Assembly: GCA_023284085.1 (NCBI GenBank)
Contig: JAKVHY010000006.1
Coordinates: forward strand, 1 to 64,000
DNA: 64,000 nt
DNA from: Shewanella benthica
GTDB taxonomy: Bacteria > Pseudomonadota > Gammaproteobacteria > Enterobacterales > Shewanellaceae
Reading direction: 5' to 3'
In this document: positions 53,423 to 62,240 of the stretch, in pieces
Position numbering within the stretch: position 1 is the stretch's first letter
Layout: each line of letters begins with the position of its first letter
The notes under the pieces: generated by a model
What the model was told of the DNA's origin: nothing
Seen by the model: the letters and a program-made list of their open reading frames with translations, nothing else
The model's database searches: none
Program-made: the position numbers and the translations under genes

Positions 53423-55507
53423 CTAGAACTGATAGCTTACTTTTACGTTGATACTTCGGCCTTCTTCGTAGTATTCGTTCGCAGCTTTTTCACTCCCATC
53501 GCGCTCAAAGTCCTTTTGATAGGCATAATCTTTGTCAAATAGGTTGGTGATAGACAGGCTAGCAACCAGTCCATCGAGGCTAACGGGCTTGTAAGTCGCG
53601 TATATATCCATAGTGAACCAGGCATCGAAGCCCGCAGCAGGAATGTCTTCTATTACCCCGTTCTCGCCAACTTGCTGAGTTGGCACCTTGTCATTTTTTA
53701 GGGCGTAGGTGGCGCGGGTCCCTAGCTGTAGCGAATCGCTGATACTCTTGTTGAGCGTCAAATTAAACTTGTCCGATGGTATATCGGCCAAGTACCAGCC
53801 CGTTGTCCTATCGGTACCGCGGGTTTGGCCGTAAGAAAAATTGACATCCCAATCGGCAAGGCTATAACTGGCAACAAACTCGAAGCCCTTTAATCGCACC
53901 TCACCTATGTTGACTTTGACGCCGTCTGGGTAGTTTTCGTTGTCGGTATATGCGGTGCCTATATAATCCTGTATATCGTTTTGGAACACGTTAATGCGGG
54001 TGGTTAAGCTATCGTCGCCGCTAAAAATATCTTGTGTGTCCCAGACTATACCTATTTCCTTGTTGTCGGCTCGTTCAGACTTTAAATATGGGTTGGGTTT
54101 AAAACCTCTACCGGAGGTAAACAGTTCGCCGTTTTGTGGCGCATTCAGAGCCTCGGCATAAGAGGCAAATAGGGTGATGTCATCGGTTAAATAGTAGTTA
54201 AGGTTAAGCGATTTAGATAAACGGTCTTCCGTTCTCCCGTCGCGCAGCAGTGGCTGACCATTAGCGTCAATAGCATTGGCAGATTCAATGTAGAATTGGT
54301 CATAGCGTATACCTGGGATCAGCTCTAGAGACTCTGTGATGGGCAATTGATAGTTCATCCAGCCTGCAAGCTTTCTGCTCGTCGTGGTCGCTTCATCTGC
54401 AGCACTAGTGTCTTCAATGATTTCACCGGTGTCAAAATCTGTTGCATAGACACGGCCATCATGATCGGTGAAGTGCCCTGAGACGCCGTAATGGAGCAGA
54501 GTATCCATAGAGGCTATGGTGAAAATACTGTCGTTGCTGACATTGAATCCAACGCTGGTGTCCTTGATATCTTGCACTTCTTGTGCCGAACGTCCTTGCT
54601 CTTCCCCATATGAATCCACGTTATTGTAGTAAAGCGACGCACTTAAATTGAGATATTGGTTGTCTGAGGCACTATCCTCCCACACCAGTGATGCACCCGT
54701 GTATTGCTCGTCTCGGTAACCTATGTCATTGCGAACCTGATGCCCATGAGAGTCATCGAGATTCAAGGTGAATTGCAGACGCTGATCGTCAGATACCTGA
54801 TGACCGAGTTTGAACAGGCCGCTTTTCTGGCGAGCCGCGGTTTTATAATAAGTGCCTCCGCCGCCGATTTCATAGGGGTCTTTATCGAGGTAGTAGCCCG
54901 AGAGTAAGTAATCGGTGGCACCATTTTTACCAAAGACGGTTAATCCGCTATCTTGCTGGGCGTTATTACTGCGATAACCGAGGTCTACTTTTGCACCGAA
55001 GGTTTCATCGGGTTTGAGCAGATCGAGCGCCGAAATGGTGCTGATGCTAATCTTACCGGCCGCGGCCCCTGAGCTGGGGCCGGCAGTGACTTGAATATGA
55101 TTAACTAGATTAGGGTTTAGGTACCAACTTCCCCGTTTAGAGGCGTAATTACTCTGATAAATCCCGTCTATGACCACATAAGCATGGGATTGAGGCAGGC
55201 CTCGAATGGTAATGTTTTGGTTGCCTGAAGAGGGCCCACCTTTTACGTCAACGTTGGGAATAATCTTAAGTGCATTGGGGATATTGGTAGGGCTCGTGCT
55301 TTCAATCGTTGCTCTGTCGATGGCATTAACCGATTGGGTCATGGTTAAAGGATCTTGTTTCTCCTCGGTATGACTGGTAACGGTTATATTGTCGAGTCGA
55401 TATACGGGATCTTTGGTGTTTGTTTTTGCTTGTGCCTGCGCAGCATTACACGTAATTGCCAGCGCAATACTGCTAGCGATATAGGTCAATGTTGATGTTT
55501 TGATCAT
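53423..55507 (-). CDS. TonB-dependent outer-membrane receptor (haem/iron type)
   Basis: A 694-residue receptor. It has a signal peptide (AAQAQA), TonB box region (YRLDNITVTS), plug with NVDVKGGPSSGNQNITIRGL and VVIDGIY, then a 22-strand barrel ending in the aromatic NVKVSYQF. The segment YAEALNAPQNGELF ... KPNPYLKSERAD resembles the FRAP/NPxL region of haem/haemoglobin receptors, so haem or another iron source is likely; not certain. A Fur-like palindrome sits 18 bp upstream. It is followed by its own two-component system and TonB motor. Confidence 0.88.
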   Translation of the reverse strand: MIKTSTLTYIASSIALAITCNAAQAQAKTNTKDPVYRLDNITVTSHTEEKQDPLTMTQSVNAIDRATIESTSPTNIPNALKIIPNVDVKGGPSSGNQNITIRGLPQSHAYVVIDGIYQSNYASKRGSWYLNPNLVNHIQVTAGPSSGAAAGKISISTISALDLLKPDETFGAKVDLGYRSNNAQQDSGLTVFGKNGATDYLLSGYYLDKDPYEIGGGGTYYKTAARQKSGLFKLGHQVSDDQRLQFTLNLDDSHGHQVRNDIGYRDEQYTGASLVWEDSASDNQYLNLSASLYYNNVDSYGEEQGRSAQEVQDIKDTSVGFNVSNDSIFTIASMDTLLHYGVSGHFTDHDGRVYATDFDTGEIIEDTSAADEATTTSRKLAGWMNYQLPITESLELIPGIRYDQFYIESANAIDANGQPLLRDGRTEDRLSKSLNLNYYLTDDITLFASYAEALNAPQNGELFTSGRGFKPNPYLKSERADNKEIGIVWDTQDIFSGDDSLTTRINVFQNDIQDYIGTAYTDNENYPDGVKVNIGEVRLKGFEFVASYSLADWDVNFSYGQTRGTDRTTGWYLADIPSDKFNLTLNKSISDSLQLGTRATYALKNDKVPTQQVGENGVIEDIPAAGFDAWFTMDIYATYKPVSLDGLVASLSITNLFDKDYAYQKDFERDGSEKAANEYYEEGRSINVKVSYQF

Positions 55508-55524
55508 GGTTACTCAGCCTTTAA

Positions 55525-55546
55525 TGCAAATGATAACTGTTATCAT
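55525..55546. promoter_or_regulatory. Fur-type box before the TonB receptor
   Basis: AATGATAA-CTG-TTATCATT is an exact 8+3+8 palindrome (55528-55546), 14 of 19 positions of the classical Fur consensus in the best alignment. It is close enough to the start codon to block transcription or initiation. Confidence 0.7.
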
Positions 55547-55859
55547 TATTGGGGTGGGCGTGAGTATAGTGTTGCAAGTGTGAATGAAAACTCACTTCTT
55601 AATGTGAGTCTGTTTTTTTCAATAAAATGGATTTTGGCTTCATCTCATTGAATAAAGCGTCGCAGGTTACCAGCATAATTAGAGTCATGGCGCCACGGGA
55701 AGTTGACGCCACAGGTTAACGAAGGGAAGCGTTATAATGAAAGGGCAGAAACAGCATTATGCTTATGCCCTTCAGGATGGATATGGCTTGTGGGTTTACA
55801 ATAAAAATGTGCTAAGAGGCTAGGTTGACCTTAGCTATCGGCTCAAATTGAATGCTTGT
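55547..55859. other. Intergenic region between the receptor and DUF4198
   Basis: Holds the receptor promoter. ACTCAC-N8-GTGAGT (about 55589-55608) is a hairpin that could end transcription from the DUF4198 gene on the minus strand, and AAGGGCA/TGCCCTT arms occur further right. No gene seen. Confidence 0.4.
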
Positions 55860-56663
55860 CTAGTTAACCACATCGAAGCTGAGAAATAGCTCAACAGACC
55901 TTTGGTCGGCCTCTTTGTCATTGTGTAGCTGCATCGAGTGTTCTACTGCCACGATATAGCGTCCGCTATCACTCGGCGTAAATTCAATCTGGCCATTGTC
56001 ATCGGTGGTGAGTTCAATTTGTTCAAAATCAGGGTCGTATATACTGTTTAAGCTTTTAATCGAAAATTCCGCATTCGCCAGTGGTTTACCGTCGAATGAA
56101 GCGGTAAAGCCTATTTTATCACCGACGGTGAACATATTTGGGTGCTTCGAGGGGATGAGTGTTATTCCCTGTTGCGCCTGGTTATATTGAGGATTGGTAA
56201 AGCCGTTATAGCTAATATAGGCCTCAGTAATCATCTGCTTTTCGACTGTGCGCTCAACTTTACTATTCTCTGGTAGCTCATCGTAGTGGCTCTTGGACAT
56301 GCCTATTTTATGCTTTTTTCCCGCAGCATCGCGATAAAACGTTAAGAAAACGTGGGTGACAGGGCTTCTGAAATGATAGGTGCCATTCTCGGTAAAGTCC
56401 TGTTCGAACACTTCTTTGTTTTTACCGCTGAACGCCGCATCGAGTTGACTTTTCTTGCCCGTTGGAGAAACCACATTCAAGTAATTGACCTGGTGATTCG
56501 CCTCGGCAATAAATGCATCGGCAGAGCGCGCGACATCTAACGAGTAAGTGGTTTGCTTGTCTGAATTGAGTTCAAAGCTACCTGTGTTTATCCAGACTTC
56601 ATGTGCATTTGCGCTGGTGCAGATCCCTGCGATAAGCAGTGTTTTTATGACGATATTGTTCAT
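55860..56663 (-). CDS. DUF4198 periplasmic protein
   Basis: A 267-residue exported protein (signal peptide ending at ANA-HEVW). The mature part begins HEVWI, as is usual in DUF4198, and ends in an Ig-like domain (GKPLANAEFSIK, then DDNGQIEFTPSDSGRYIVAVEH). DUF4198 proteins accompany metal uptake systems. The grouping with DUF2271, PepSY and a TonB receptor points to metal binding or presentation in the periplasm. Confidence 0.82.
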   Translation of the reverse strand: MNNIVIKTLLIAGICTSANAHEVWINTGSFELNSDKQTTYSLDVARSADAFIAEANHQVNYLNVVSPTGKKSQLDAAFSGKNKEVFEQDFTENGTYHFRSPVTHVFLTFYRDAAGKKHKIGMSKSHYDELPENSKVERTVEKQMITEAYISYNGFTNPQYNQAQQGITLIPSKHPNMFTVGDKIGFTASFDGKPLANAEFSIKSLNSIYDPDFEQIELTTDDNGQIEFTPSDSGRYIVAVEHSMQLHNDKEADQRSVELFLSFDVVN

Positions 56664-56777
56664 TTTGATACCATAGAGCGAATTAGGCTGTCGATTTTAG
56701 GCTTCTTGGCGTGAACCAAAGATCACTTAAACGAGCTGGCCAATATGTGGCTGTCGACGCGGTTTCAGTTTGAGGCG

Positions 56778-57287
56778 TTATAGGTAACTGAGGCAAAATG
56801 AGGCGATCTCTAGTTTTCCTTGGCTACAGACCTTCTGCTTGGAGTGATGTTCTGCATCGGGGACCATATTGATGCTGAGTAACTCCCTGTCACCATTTTC
56901 TCTGACGACTTCAAGCTTATAGCTAATGATTTGGCTTAGTGCATCTTTAGGCAAATCGAAGGTAAACACATGCGCCCCAGACTTGACCGTTGCCGATGTT
57001 ATTCCGTCTAGTTTTCCTCGTTGATAACGCGCGACATTGCGCCAAAATGATTTGAGATCGCGTAACCACTTACTGTCGGCTCTGAGCACTAATAGCGGTG
57101 TGTCGGTCTGGTTTTTTTGGCTGTACCAGAGTGCGAGGTAGGGCTTCTCGGTAAAAAATGTAAATGGGGTTAGGGTGATCTCTACCGACAGTTTTTTCCC
57201 CTCTAGAGTGGATGTTTGGTTTGCGGATGCCTGAGTGGCTAAGCTGAAAAAATAGAGAGCGATAAGGAGCTGTAGAGTCAGTTTCAT
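56778..57287 (-). CDS. DUF2271 periplasmic protein
   Basis: A 169-residue exported protein (signal peptide to ASA-NQTS) with the DUF2271 pattern: KPYLALWYSQ, LLVLRADSKWLRDLKSFWR, DGITSATVKSGAHVFTFDLP and ENGDRELLSI. It has two Cys near the C-terminus (KVCSQGKLEIASFCLSYL). Function unknown, but the family is regularly found with PepSY-TM and DUF4198 genes in iron loci. It starts just after the PepSY gene. Confidence 0.82.
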   Translation of the reverse strand: MKLTLQLLIALYFFSLATQASANQTSTLEGKKLSVEITLTPFTFFTEKPYLALWYSQKNQTDTPLLVLRADSKWLRDLKSFWRNVARYQRGKLDGITSATVKSGAHVFTFDLPKDALSQIISYKLEVVRENGDRELLSINMVPDAEHHSKQKVCSQGKLEIASFCLSYL

Positions 57288-57292
57288 ATTGT

Positions 57293-57823
57293 TTATACCA
57301 ATAAGATGAGTGCGATGACACTGCTAGTAAGGAGGTAAAGGTAGAGTTTTCGCTGCCTTTTTTGTTTTAAGCTTAACCAGATCCCACTGATGCCAATAAG
57401 CATGATGATGCCGGCAACGGCATCAGAGATGAAAGTCCATATTTCGGGCGTATGACGATTTTGATGTAGCTCATTTAGCATGACGATAAAACCATAATCG
57501 GTATTCATCAGTTCGATATTATGCATGGACTCGTCATAATAAAGATCGCTTCGTCTGCCAGGCGAAGCCATTTCCAGTTCTCCGGTTTCGACTAGTTGTG
57601 ACAACTGTGTTTGAGACAGCTCAATACCTTCTAAGGCCAGAGTCGATTGAATTGTCGAGGGGGTGTTATCTGCCACAGAGATGTTTTCTTGCGCCGACAC
57701 TATGTCACCTGAGAATAGTTTGGGATGATTAAGCGTGATGCCTGTAAAGCAAAAGAAGAATAGAAAAGAGAAGCAGATGAGTGACAGATAGATATGTATT
57801 TTTCTAAGGAGCTTGCTAGTCAT
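57293..57823 (-). CDS. PepSY-associated membrane protein
   Basis: A 176-residue protein. Helix 1 is typical of PepSY-TM proteins (RKIHIYLSLICFSFLFFFCFTGITL with the RxxH start), a periplasmic part follows, then LHQNRHTPEIWTFISDAVAGIIMLIGISGIWL, and a last helix (LYLYLLTSSVIALILL). Relatives are ferric-siderophore reductases or accessory proteins. It is the first gene of the DUF2271-DUF4198 group. Confidence 0.8.
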   Translation of the reverse strand: MTSKLLRKIHIYLSLICFSFLFFFCFTGITLNHPKLFSGDIVSAQENISVADNTPSTIQSTLALEGIELSQTQLSQLVETGELEMASPGRRSDLYYDESMHNIELMNTDYGFIVMLNELHQNRHTPEIWTFISDAVAGIIMLIGISGIWLSLKQKRQRKLYLYLLTSSVIALILLV

Positions 57824-58020
57824 ATTGGGTGTTCATTTGGATTATCACGGATACATGAACGGACGATTTTACACAGACAAGATCAACCAATGATCAACCT
57901 GGCTTGCAGGATGATGAAATAAATCTTGGATGGAGGTCACTTATTGCGGCAGTCACTAGCCTGGATAATAAACAGGCTAGTATATTCTAGCTATAGGCTC
58001 AATCTGCTGATCAGGACTCG

Positions 58021-59310
58021 CTATCGCAGCTGCTCGCCACGATTGAGGGCTATCAGCTTATCAAGAATATGCTCGCCATCCATGCGGATGCCGTTGTGCT
58101 CATACTCAGACGTTAACCAATACTTTAGCTCGCCTACTTGCTTGGCGGTTTCCAGGCTGTAGTTCATTTCGACAAACATATCCTCGCTGTAGATGGCTGC
58201 TGCGACGGGCACCTGGTTGTTCGCTAGGGTATCTAAGTCGTATAGCTGTGACCAATCAGATTTTTCCGCGAGTAAGTTGGCGGCATGTTTGAGCGGTTTA
58301 AGGTTAGTGAATTGCTCGAAAAACCAGGGGTAGACCATCTCGCCGGTAAACAGGAAGGGCTTGCCTGCTTCATAGTTAAATTCATCATATTGGCCGCGAA
58401 CGCGCTGAGCCGACCAATTTGAGGCGCTTTGCTGACAGTAAATACTCTCGTGAAGCAAAGCAAAGATTGGATTAGTGTTGAAATCGAGTTGTTGGCAGAA
58501 TTGTCCCAGAAACAGCGGGTTAACTTCTGTGCCGGACTCAGTTTCGATAAGCGCCTGTTCAAGCAGGTAGTAAACCGATTCGGGACCTTGCTCCATGCCT
58601 ATGTTAATGCCGAGTAGCTGTAGCATCTCGACGGTGAGTCGTTCACCCGTGGCGATGCGGACCACATTGTTACTGATGTGCTCGGCTAGCTGAGTGATAA
58701 GTGTCTGGGCATCGCTGAAGCGCTTAAAGAAGTCTTGGTTTTTCGCTAACACTCGCTTGTAGGTGGCTTGGTATACTTCATCTGCACGGCGGGTCAGTGA
58801 TGGCATGCCGCCTGTGATATAAGCTTCCTTTAATCCTTGTGGTGCATCGTTTAAGTATTTAAGTACACAAAAACCACCGAAACTTTGGCCTAAGATGCTC
58901 CATTTTTCATCTGGACAAAGCTGAGCACGTATTGCCTCCGCATCACGGATGATATTATCGGCGCGAAAATGTGTCAGGTATTGGGCTTGCTCTTCTGAGT
59001 CCATATGATTCAGGCTCAGATAACTCACAGGGGTAGAGAGGCCAGTGCCACGTTGATCGAGTAATAAGACTCTGAACTCTTTCAGTGCACGCTTAATCCA
59101 GCCTCCATTGGCGGCGGGTCGAATTGCCCCGAAACCTGGACCACCTTGAAAAAATACCAGGTATGGAAGCTGTTTGTCTTGGTTCTCAGGGGAAACCAGC
59201 TCACGAGCGAATACGGTGATCTGCTCGCCTTTGGGCTTGGCATAATCTAAAGGGAGTGAGAAGCTGTGCTTTATGGCTATTAATCCTGCAAACGTTAAGT
59301 CAGATTTCAT
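58021..59310 (-). CDS. Alpha/beta hydrolase, prolyl aminopeptidase (S33) type
   Basis: A 429-residue alpha/beta hydrolase: oxyanion region VFFQGGPGFGAIRP, then LLLDQRGTGLS, the nucleophile Ser in SILGQSFGGFCVL, and a late Asp and His (SEYEHNGIRMDGEHIL). This fits S33 proline iminopeptidase-like enzymes of the larger, roughly 430-residue group. No signal peptide. TTG 59325 extends the frame; ATG 59310 is preferred. It is divergent from the metallo-hydrolase gene, with an FNR-type box between. Confidence 0.87.
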   Translation of the reverse strand: MKSDLTFAGLIAIKHSFSLPLDYAKPKGEQITVFARELVSPENQDKQLPYLVFFQGGPGFGAIRPAANGGWIKRALKEFRVLLLDQRGTGLSTPVSYLSLNHMDSEEQAQYLTHFRADNIIRDAEAIRAQLCPDEKWSILGQSFGGFCVLKYLNDAPQGLKEAYITGGMPSLTRRADEVYQATYKRVLAKNQDFFKRFSDAQTLITQLAEHISNNVVRIATGERLTVEMLQLLGINIGMEQGPESVYYLLEQALIETESGTEVNPLFLGQFCQQLDFNTNPIFALLHESIYCQQSASNWSAQRVRGQYDEFNYEAGKPFLFTGEMVYPWFFEQFTNLKPLKHAANLLAEKSDWSQLYDLDTLANNQVPVAAAIYSEDMFVEMNYSLETAKQVGELKYWLTSEYEHNGIRMDGEHILDKLIALNRGEQLR

Positions 59311-59462
59311 GGAGGCCTTGTACAATAGAGTTAGAAATTGATGCTCATTATGTGTCTCACTGTAATAGTGAGCAGAACGTCATTATTGGCAAATTGTATA
59401 CAAAATCACTGCGGATACAAAGTTTATAAATCCTTGTGGTGATATGGAGCGCGTCATGCAAA

Positions 59463-59476
59463 TTGATCTAGATCAA
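59463..59476. promoter_or_regulatory. FNR/EtrA-type box
   Basis: TTGATCTAGATCAA is a perfect match to the TTGAT-N4-ATCAA consensus, inside the longer palindrome AAATTGAT/ATCAATTT. It lies 153 bp from the S33 start and 159 bp from the metallo-hydrolase start. Confidence 0.7.
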
Positions 59477-59634
59477 TTTATGCGCATGCCCGAGAGAGAA
59501 AAGAGTGAACTTGGCTTAACCTTAACTTAATATGTAAAGGTACTTGTAGAGAATGCCAATCTCTTGTATTAACGTCTCTTATTAAAGAGTCATATAACAT
59601 CCCCGAAATAGATAGTTAGCCTAGGCGGAAACCT

Positions 59635-60279
59635 ATGAAGTACCAGATTATCCCAGTCACCCCATTTCAGCAAAATTGCAGCCTTATCTGGTGCGACAAA
59701 ACTAAGGCCGCAGCCGTAGTTGATCCTGGCGGAGATATGGACCGAATCTTGGCTGAGGTGGAGAAGCTTGGGGTTAAGCTGGAAAAAGTACTCTTGACCC
59801 ATGGTCATATCGATCACGTCGGTGCGGCTAAGAAACTATCTGAGCATGTTGGCATACCTATCATAGGTCCGCATAAGGCCGATAGTTTCTGGTTAGAGAA
59901 TCTAGCAGAGCAGAGCAAGCATTTTGGATTTGTGCATTGTGAGCCATTCGCGCCGACGCAATATCTTGAAAGTGGTGATACTGTGACTTTAGGCTCTTTG
60001 ACGTTAGAGGTGCTGCATTGTCCGGGGCACACACCGGGCCACATCGTGTTTTTCTCGGCCAGCAGCTGTACTGCGTGGGTGGGCGATGTGTTGTTTCATG
60101 GCTCAATTGGTCGCACCGACTTTCCTCAGTCAAATCATCAAGATTTGATCCATTCAATTACCAAAACCCTTTGGCCATTGGGTCGTGATGTGGAGTTTAT
60201 TCCTGGTCATGGTCCCATTTCGACGTTCGGCACTGAGCGAGATCAAAATCCTTTCGTGGCAGATCAGCTGTTTAGCTAA
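59635..60279 (+). CDS. Metallo-beta-lactamase-fold hydrolase, YcbL/glyoxalase II type
   Basis: A 214-residue MBL-fold enzyme with the complete metal set: THGHIDHVG (HxHxDH), LHCPGHTPGH, GDVLFHGSIGRTDFP and FIPGHGP. The size fits YcbL, a short type-II glyoxalase lacking the long C-terminal substrate domain of GloB. It probably hydrolyses a thioester such as lactoylglutathione. Start ATG 59635 behind GGCGGAA. A terminator follows. Confidence 0.88.
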   Translation: MKYQIIPVTPFQQNCSLIWCDKTKAAAVVDPGGDMDRILAEVEKLGVKLEKVLLTHGHIDHVGAAKKLSEHVGIPIIGPHKADSFWLENLAEQSKHFGFVHCEPFAPTQYLESGDTVTLGSLTLEVLHCPGHTPGHIVFFSASSCTAWVGDVLFHGSIGRTDFPQSNHQDLIHSITKTLWPLGRDVEFIPGHGPISTFGTERDQNPFVADQLFS

Positions 60280-60385
60280 GCTATTTTTTAAATGCCTTGC
60301 TCCCAATCTTGATAGCCTGAGTGAGAGGCTTTTAGCAAAAGTGACTAGCTCTAGTCACTAAAAATTCAGTTACACTCGATTCAAT

Positions 60386-60412
60386 GGCTCCTATAGTAAG
60401 GGGCCTTTTTTG
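60386..60412 (+). terminator. Terminator after the metallo-hydrolase gene
   Basis: GGCTCC pairs with GGGGCC (one G-U pair) across a short loop, followed by six T. An additional palindrome AGTGACTAG-CT-CTAGTCACT lies at 60340-60359. Confidence 0.7.
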
Positions 60413-60539
60413 TTTGTCCTTGTCCGATTCTTATGGCCGGTGTGTCTTTTAACTGAAATATTTTGCAATGTATTGGCTATTCACTCCATTAAACATCTCT
60501 GTTAGCTTAGATTTTCTGTATCGATAACAATAGAGACAC

Positions 60540-61565
60540 ATGGACATGTCCCATCATATCGAAGATATTCTCTCCCACTGGCAGTCTGAGCCAACCGATG
60601 ACTGGGTGCTGGGCGTCATTACCCGAGTGCAAGGTTCCTCTTATCGAAAACCCGGTGCAATGATGCTTTTTCACCCCTTGGGTCGGGTGATTGGTATGCT
60701 CAGTGGTGGCTGCTTAGAAGGTGATTTGAGACGTCATGCGCAGATGGCGATACAGGAAAGACAAGCCATGCTGGTGCAATATGATGCCAGCGATGAAACC
60801 GATGCTAGCTATCACTTAGGTTGCGGCGGTATCGTAGATCTCATGTTAGTGCCACTGAGCCGAGATAATCATTATCTGCATTTTCATCAGCTTGCCGAGC
60901 AATTACATAAAGGCGAGCCCTTCTTTTATCAATTAACTCTGCCCAGAAGAGATACCGATCTGGCTAATGTCAGCGCTAAAATTGTCGAGTATTGCGATGC
61001 CGCATTTTGTGTCAATGACTTTACGCGAGCTGGGATTTTACAAACCGATAGAAACGAGCTGGTCGTGCCCATGAGGCCCAGGTTTAGGATTGCCATATTT
61101 GGTGGTGGTTTAGATGCCCAGCCTATGGTGTCGATGGCGCTTAATCTCGGCTGGCAGGTAGATCTTATCGATGAAAGAGCCAGTTATGCCAGAAATTATG
61201 ATTTTCCCGGCGCCAAAATTTTTAAGCATTCGATAGACGATTTACCTGAAAACTTCGCTGATAATTTAGATGGCATCATTATCATGCAGCACAACCTTGA
61301 GTTAGATGCCAAGGCATTAGTATTTGCCAGACAGGCTTCAGACAAGATTAAGTATGTGGCGTTATTGGGGCCTGTTCATAGGCGAGATAAAGTATTAGAA
61401 AAAGCTGGCTTGGCTTTAGCTGATTTCAGCTGTCCGCTTGCCGCACCCGCAGGTATCGCCTTAGGGGGGGAGCTTCCCGAGTCCGTGGCCTTGAGCATCT
61501 TATCTCAGTGTCATGGTGTATTTCATGAAGCAGAGCAGGTCTCTCTCGATAAGGTCATGCTATGA
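60540..61565 (+). CDS. XdhC-family molybdenum-cofactor insertion protein
   Basis: A 341-residue XdhC/CoxI-type protein. The N-terminal domain has VITRVQGSSYRKPGAMMLF and MLSGGCLEGDL, then HLGCGGIVDLML, and the C-terminal Rossmann domain has RIAIFGGGLDAQP and closes with LGGELPESVALSIL. XdhC proteins bind molybdenum cofactor, protect it and deliver it to a specific enzyme, here the oxidoreductase encoded downstream. Its stop overlaps the start of a destroyed mocA-like gene (ATGA). Confidence 0.9.
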   Translation: MDMSHHIEDILSHWQSEPTDDWVLGVITRVQGSSYRKPGAMMLFHPLGRVIGMLSGGCLEGDLRRHAQMAIQERQAMLVQYDASDETDASYHLGCGGIVDLMLVPLSRDNHYLHFHQLAEQLHKGEPFFYQLTLPRRDTDLANVSAKIVEYCDAAFCVNDFTRAGILQTDRNELVVPMRPRFRIAIFGGGLDAQPMVSMALNLGWQVDLIDERASYARNYDFPGAKIFKHSIDDLPENFADNLDGIIIMQHNLELDAKALVFARQASDKIKYVALLGPVHRRDKVLEKAGLALADFSCPLAAPAGIALGGELPESVALSILSQCHGVFHEAEQVSLDKVML

Positions 61566-61704
61566 AGGCTAAACAGACGATGACTACTCCATTAAAATAG
61601 AGATGGAGAGTGCTTCTTTCGATATTGATACCCGAGATGACTTGAAAGATTGGCTAGTAGCTTGCTCATCGCGTATAGCGCTGACAACACAAAATTCTAA
61701 ATAA
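61562..61704 (+). pseudogene. mocA/mobA-like nucleotidyltransferase relic
   Basis: An ATG at 61562 overlaps the xdhC stop and reads only MKAKQTMTTPLK before a stop. In another frame just after it, from about 61594, comes MESASFDIDTRDDLKDW and a stop at 61702-61704. FDIDT.DDL is the usual C-terminal motif of MobA/MocA nucleotidyltransferases. So the start and end of such a gene survive, while the catalytic body (about 150 residues) is gone and the frame is shifted. Confidence 0.75.
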
Positions 61705-61763
61705 CCCATTTAATAAGAAAGCATGCCCATCTTCCGATGTGATTGGCAAACAAGGAGTGTGTA

Positions 61764-62240
61764 ATGTCTGATACCGTTCTGACACTGAAAATTAATGGCA
61801 AGCTGTTCCAGTTGGACGCCGATCCTAAGATGCCAGTCTTGTGGGCCGTGCGTGACATGCTGGGCCTGACCGGTACTAAATATGGCTGTGGTGCGGGCCT
61901 TTGTGGCGCTTGTACCATTCACGTTGACGGTAAGCCTGCTCGAGCCTGCTTAACCAGTTTGAGCCAGGTGCAAGGCAAAGAGCTGACTACCATAGAAGGC
62001 CTCGAGGCGGATAAGCTCAAGCAAGCATGGACTGAGCATAAGGTGCCCCAGTGTGGTTACTGTCAACCCGGACAGTTGATGTCGGCGGCGGCGCTGTTAA
62101 GTCAAAACAACAAGCCCAGCGACAGTGATATCGATGAAGCCATGGCGGGGAACATTTGTCGTTGTGGCACTTATACCCGCATTAAATTAGCCATTAAATC
62201 GGCTTCCGGGCAGATAAAGGCTCAGGAGGTGACGGCATGA
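61764..62240 (+). CDS. [2Fe-2S] subunit of xanthine-dehydrogenase-family oxidoreductase (IorA-like)
   Basis: A 158-residue iron-sulfur protein with two clusters: plant-type [16 protein letters not shown] with a fourth Cys in ARACLTSL, and the C-terminal four-helix cluster [14 protein letters not shown] and GNICRCGTY. It passes electrons from the molybdenum subunit. ATG 61764 follows AAGGAG; TTG 61743 is less likely. Its stop overlaps the next start (ATGA). Confidence 0.93.
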   Translation: MSDTVLTLKINGKLFQLDADPKMPVLWAVRDMLGLTGTKYGCGAGLCGACTIHVDGKPARACLTSLSQVQGKELTTIEGLEADKLKQAWTEHKVPQCGYCQPGQLMSAAALLSQNNKPSDSDIDEAMAGNICRCGTYTRIKLAIKSASGQIKAQEVTA

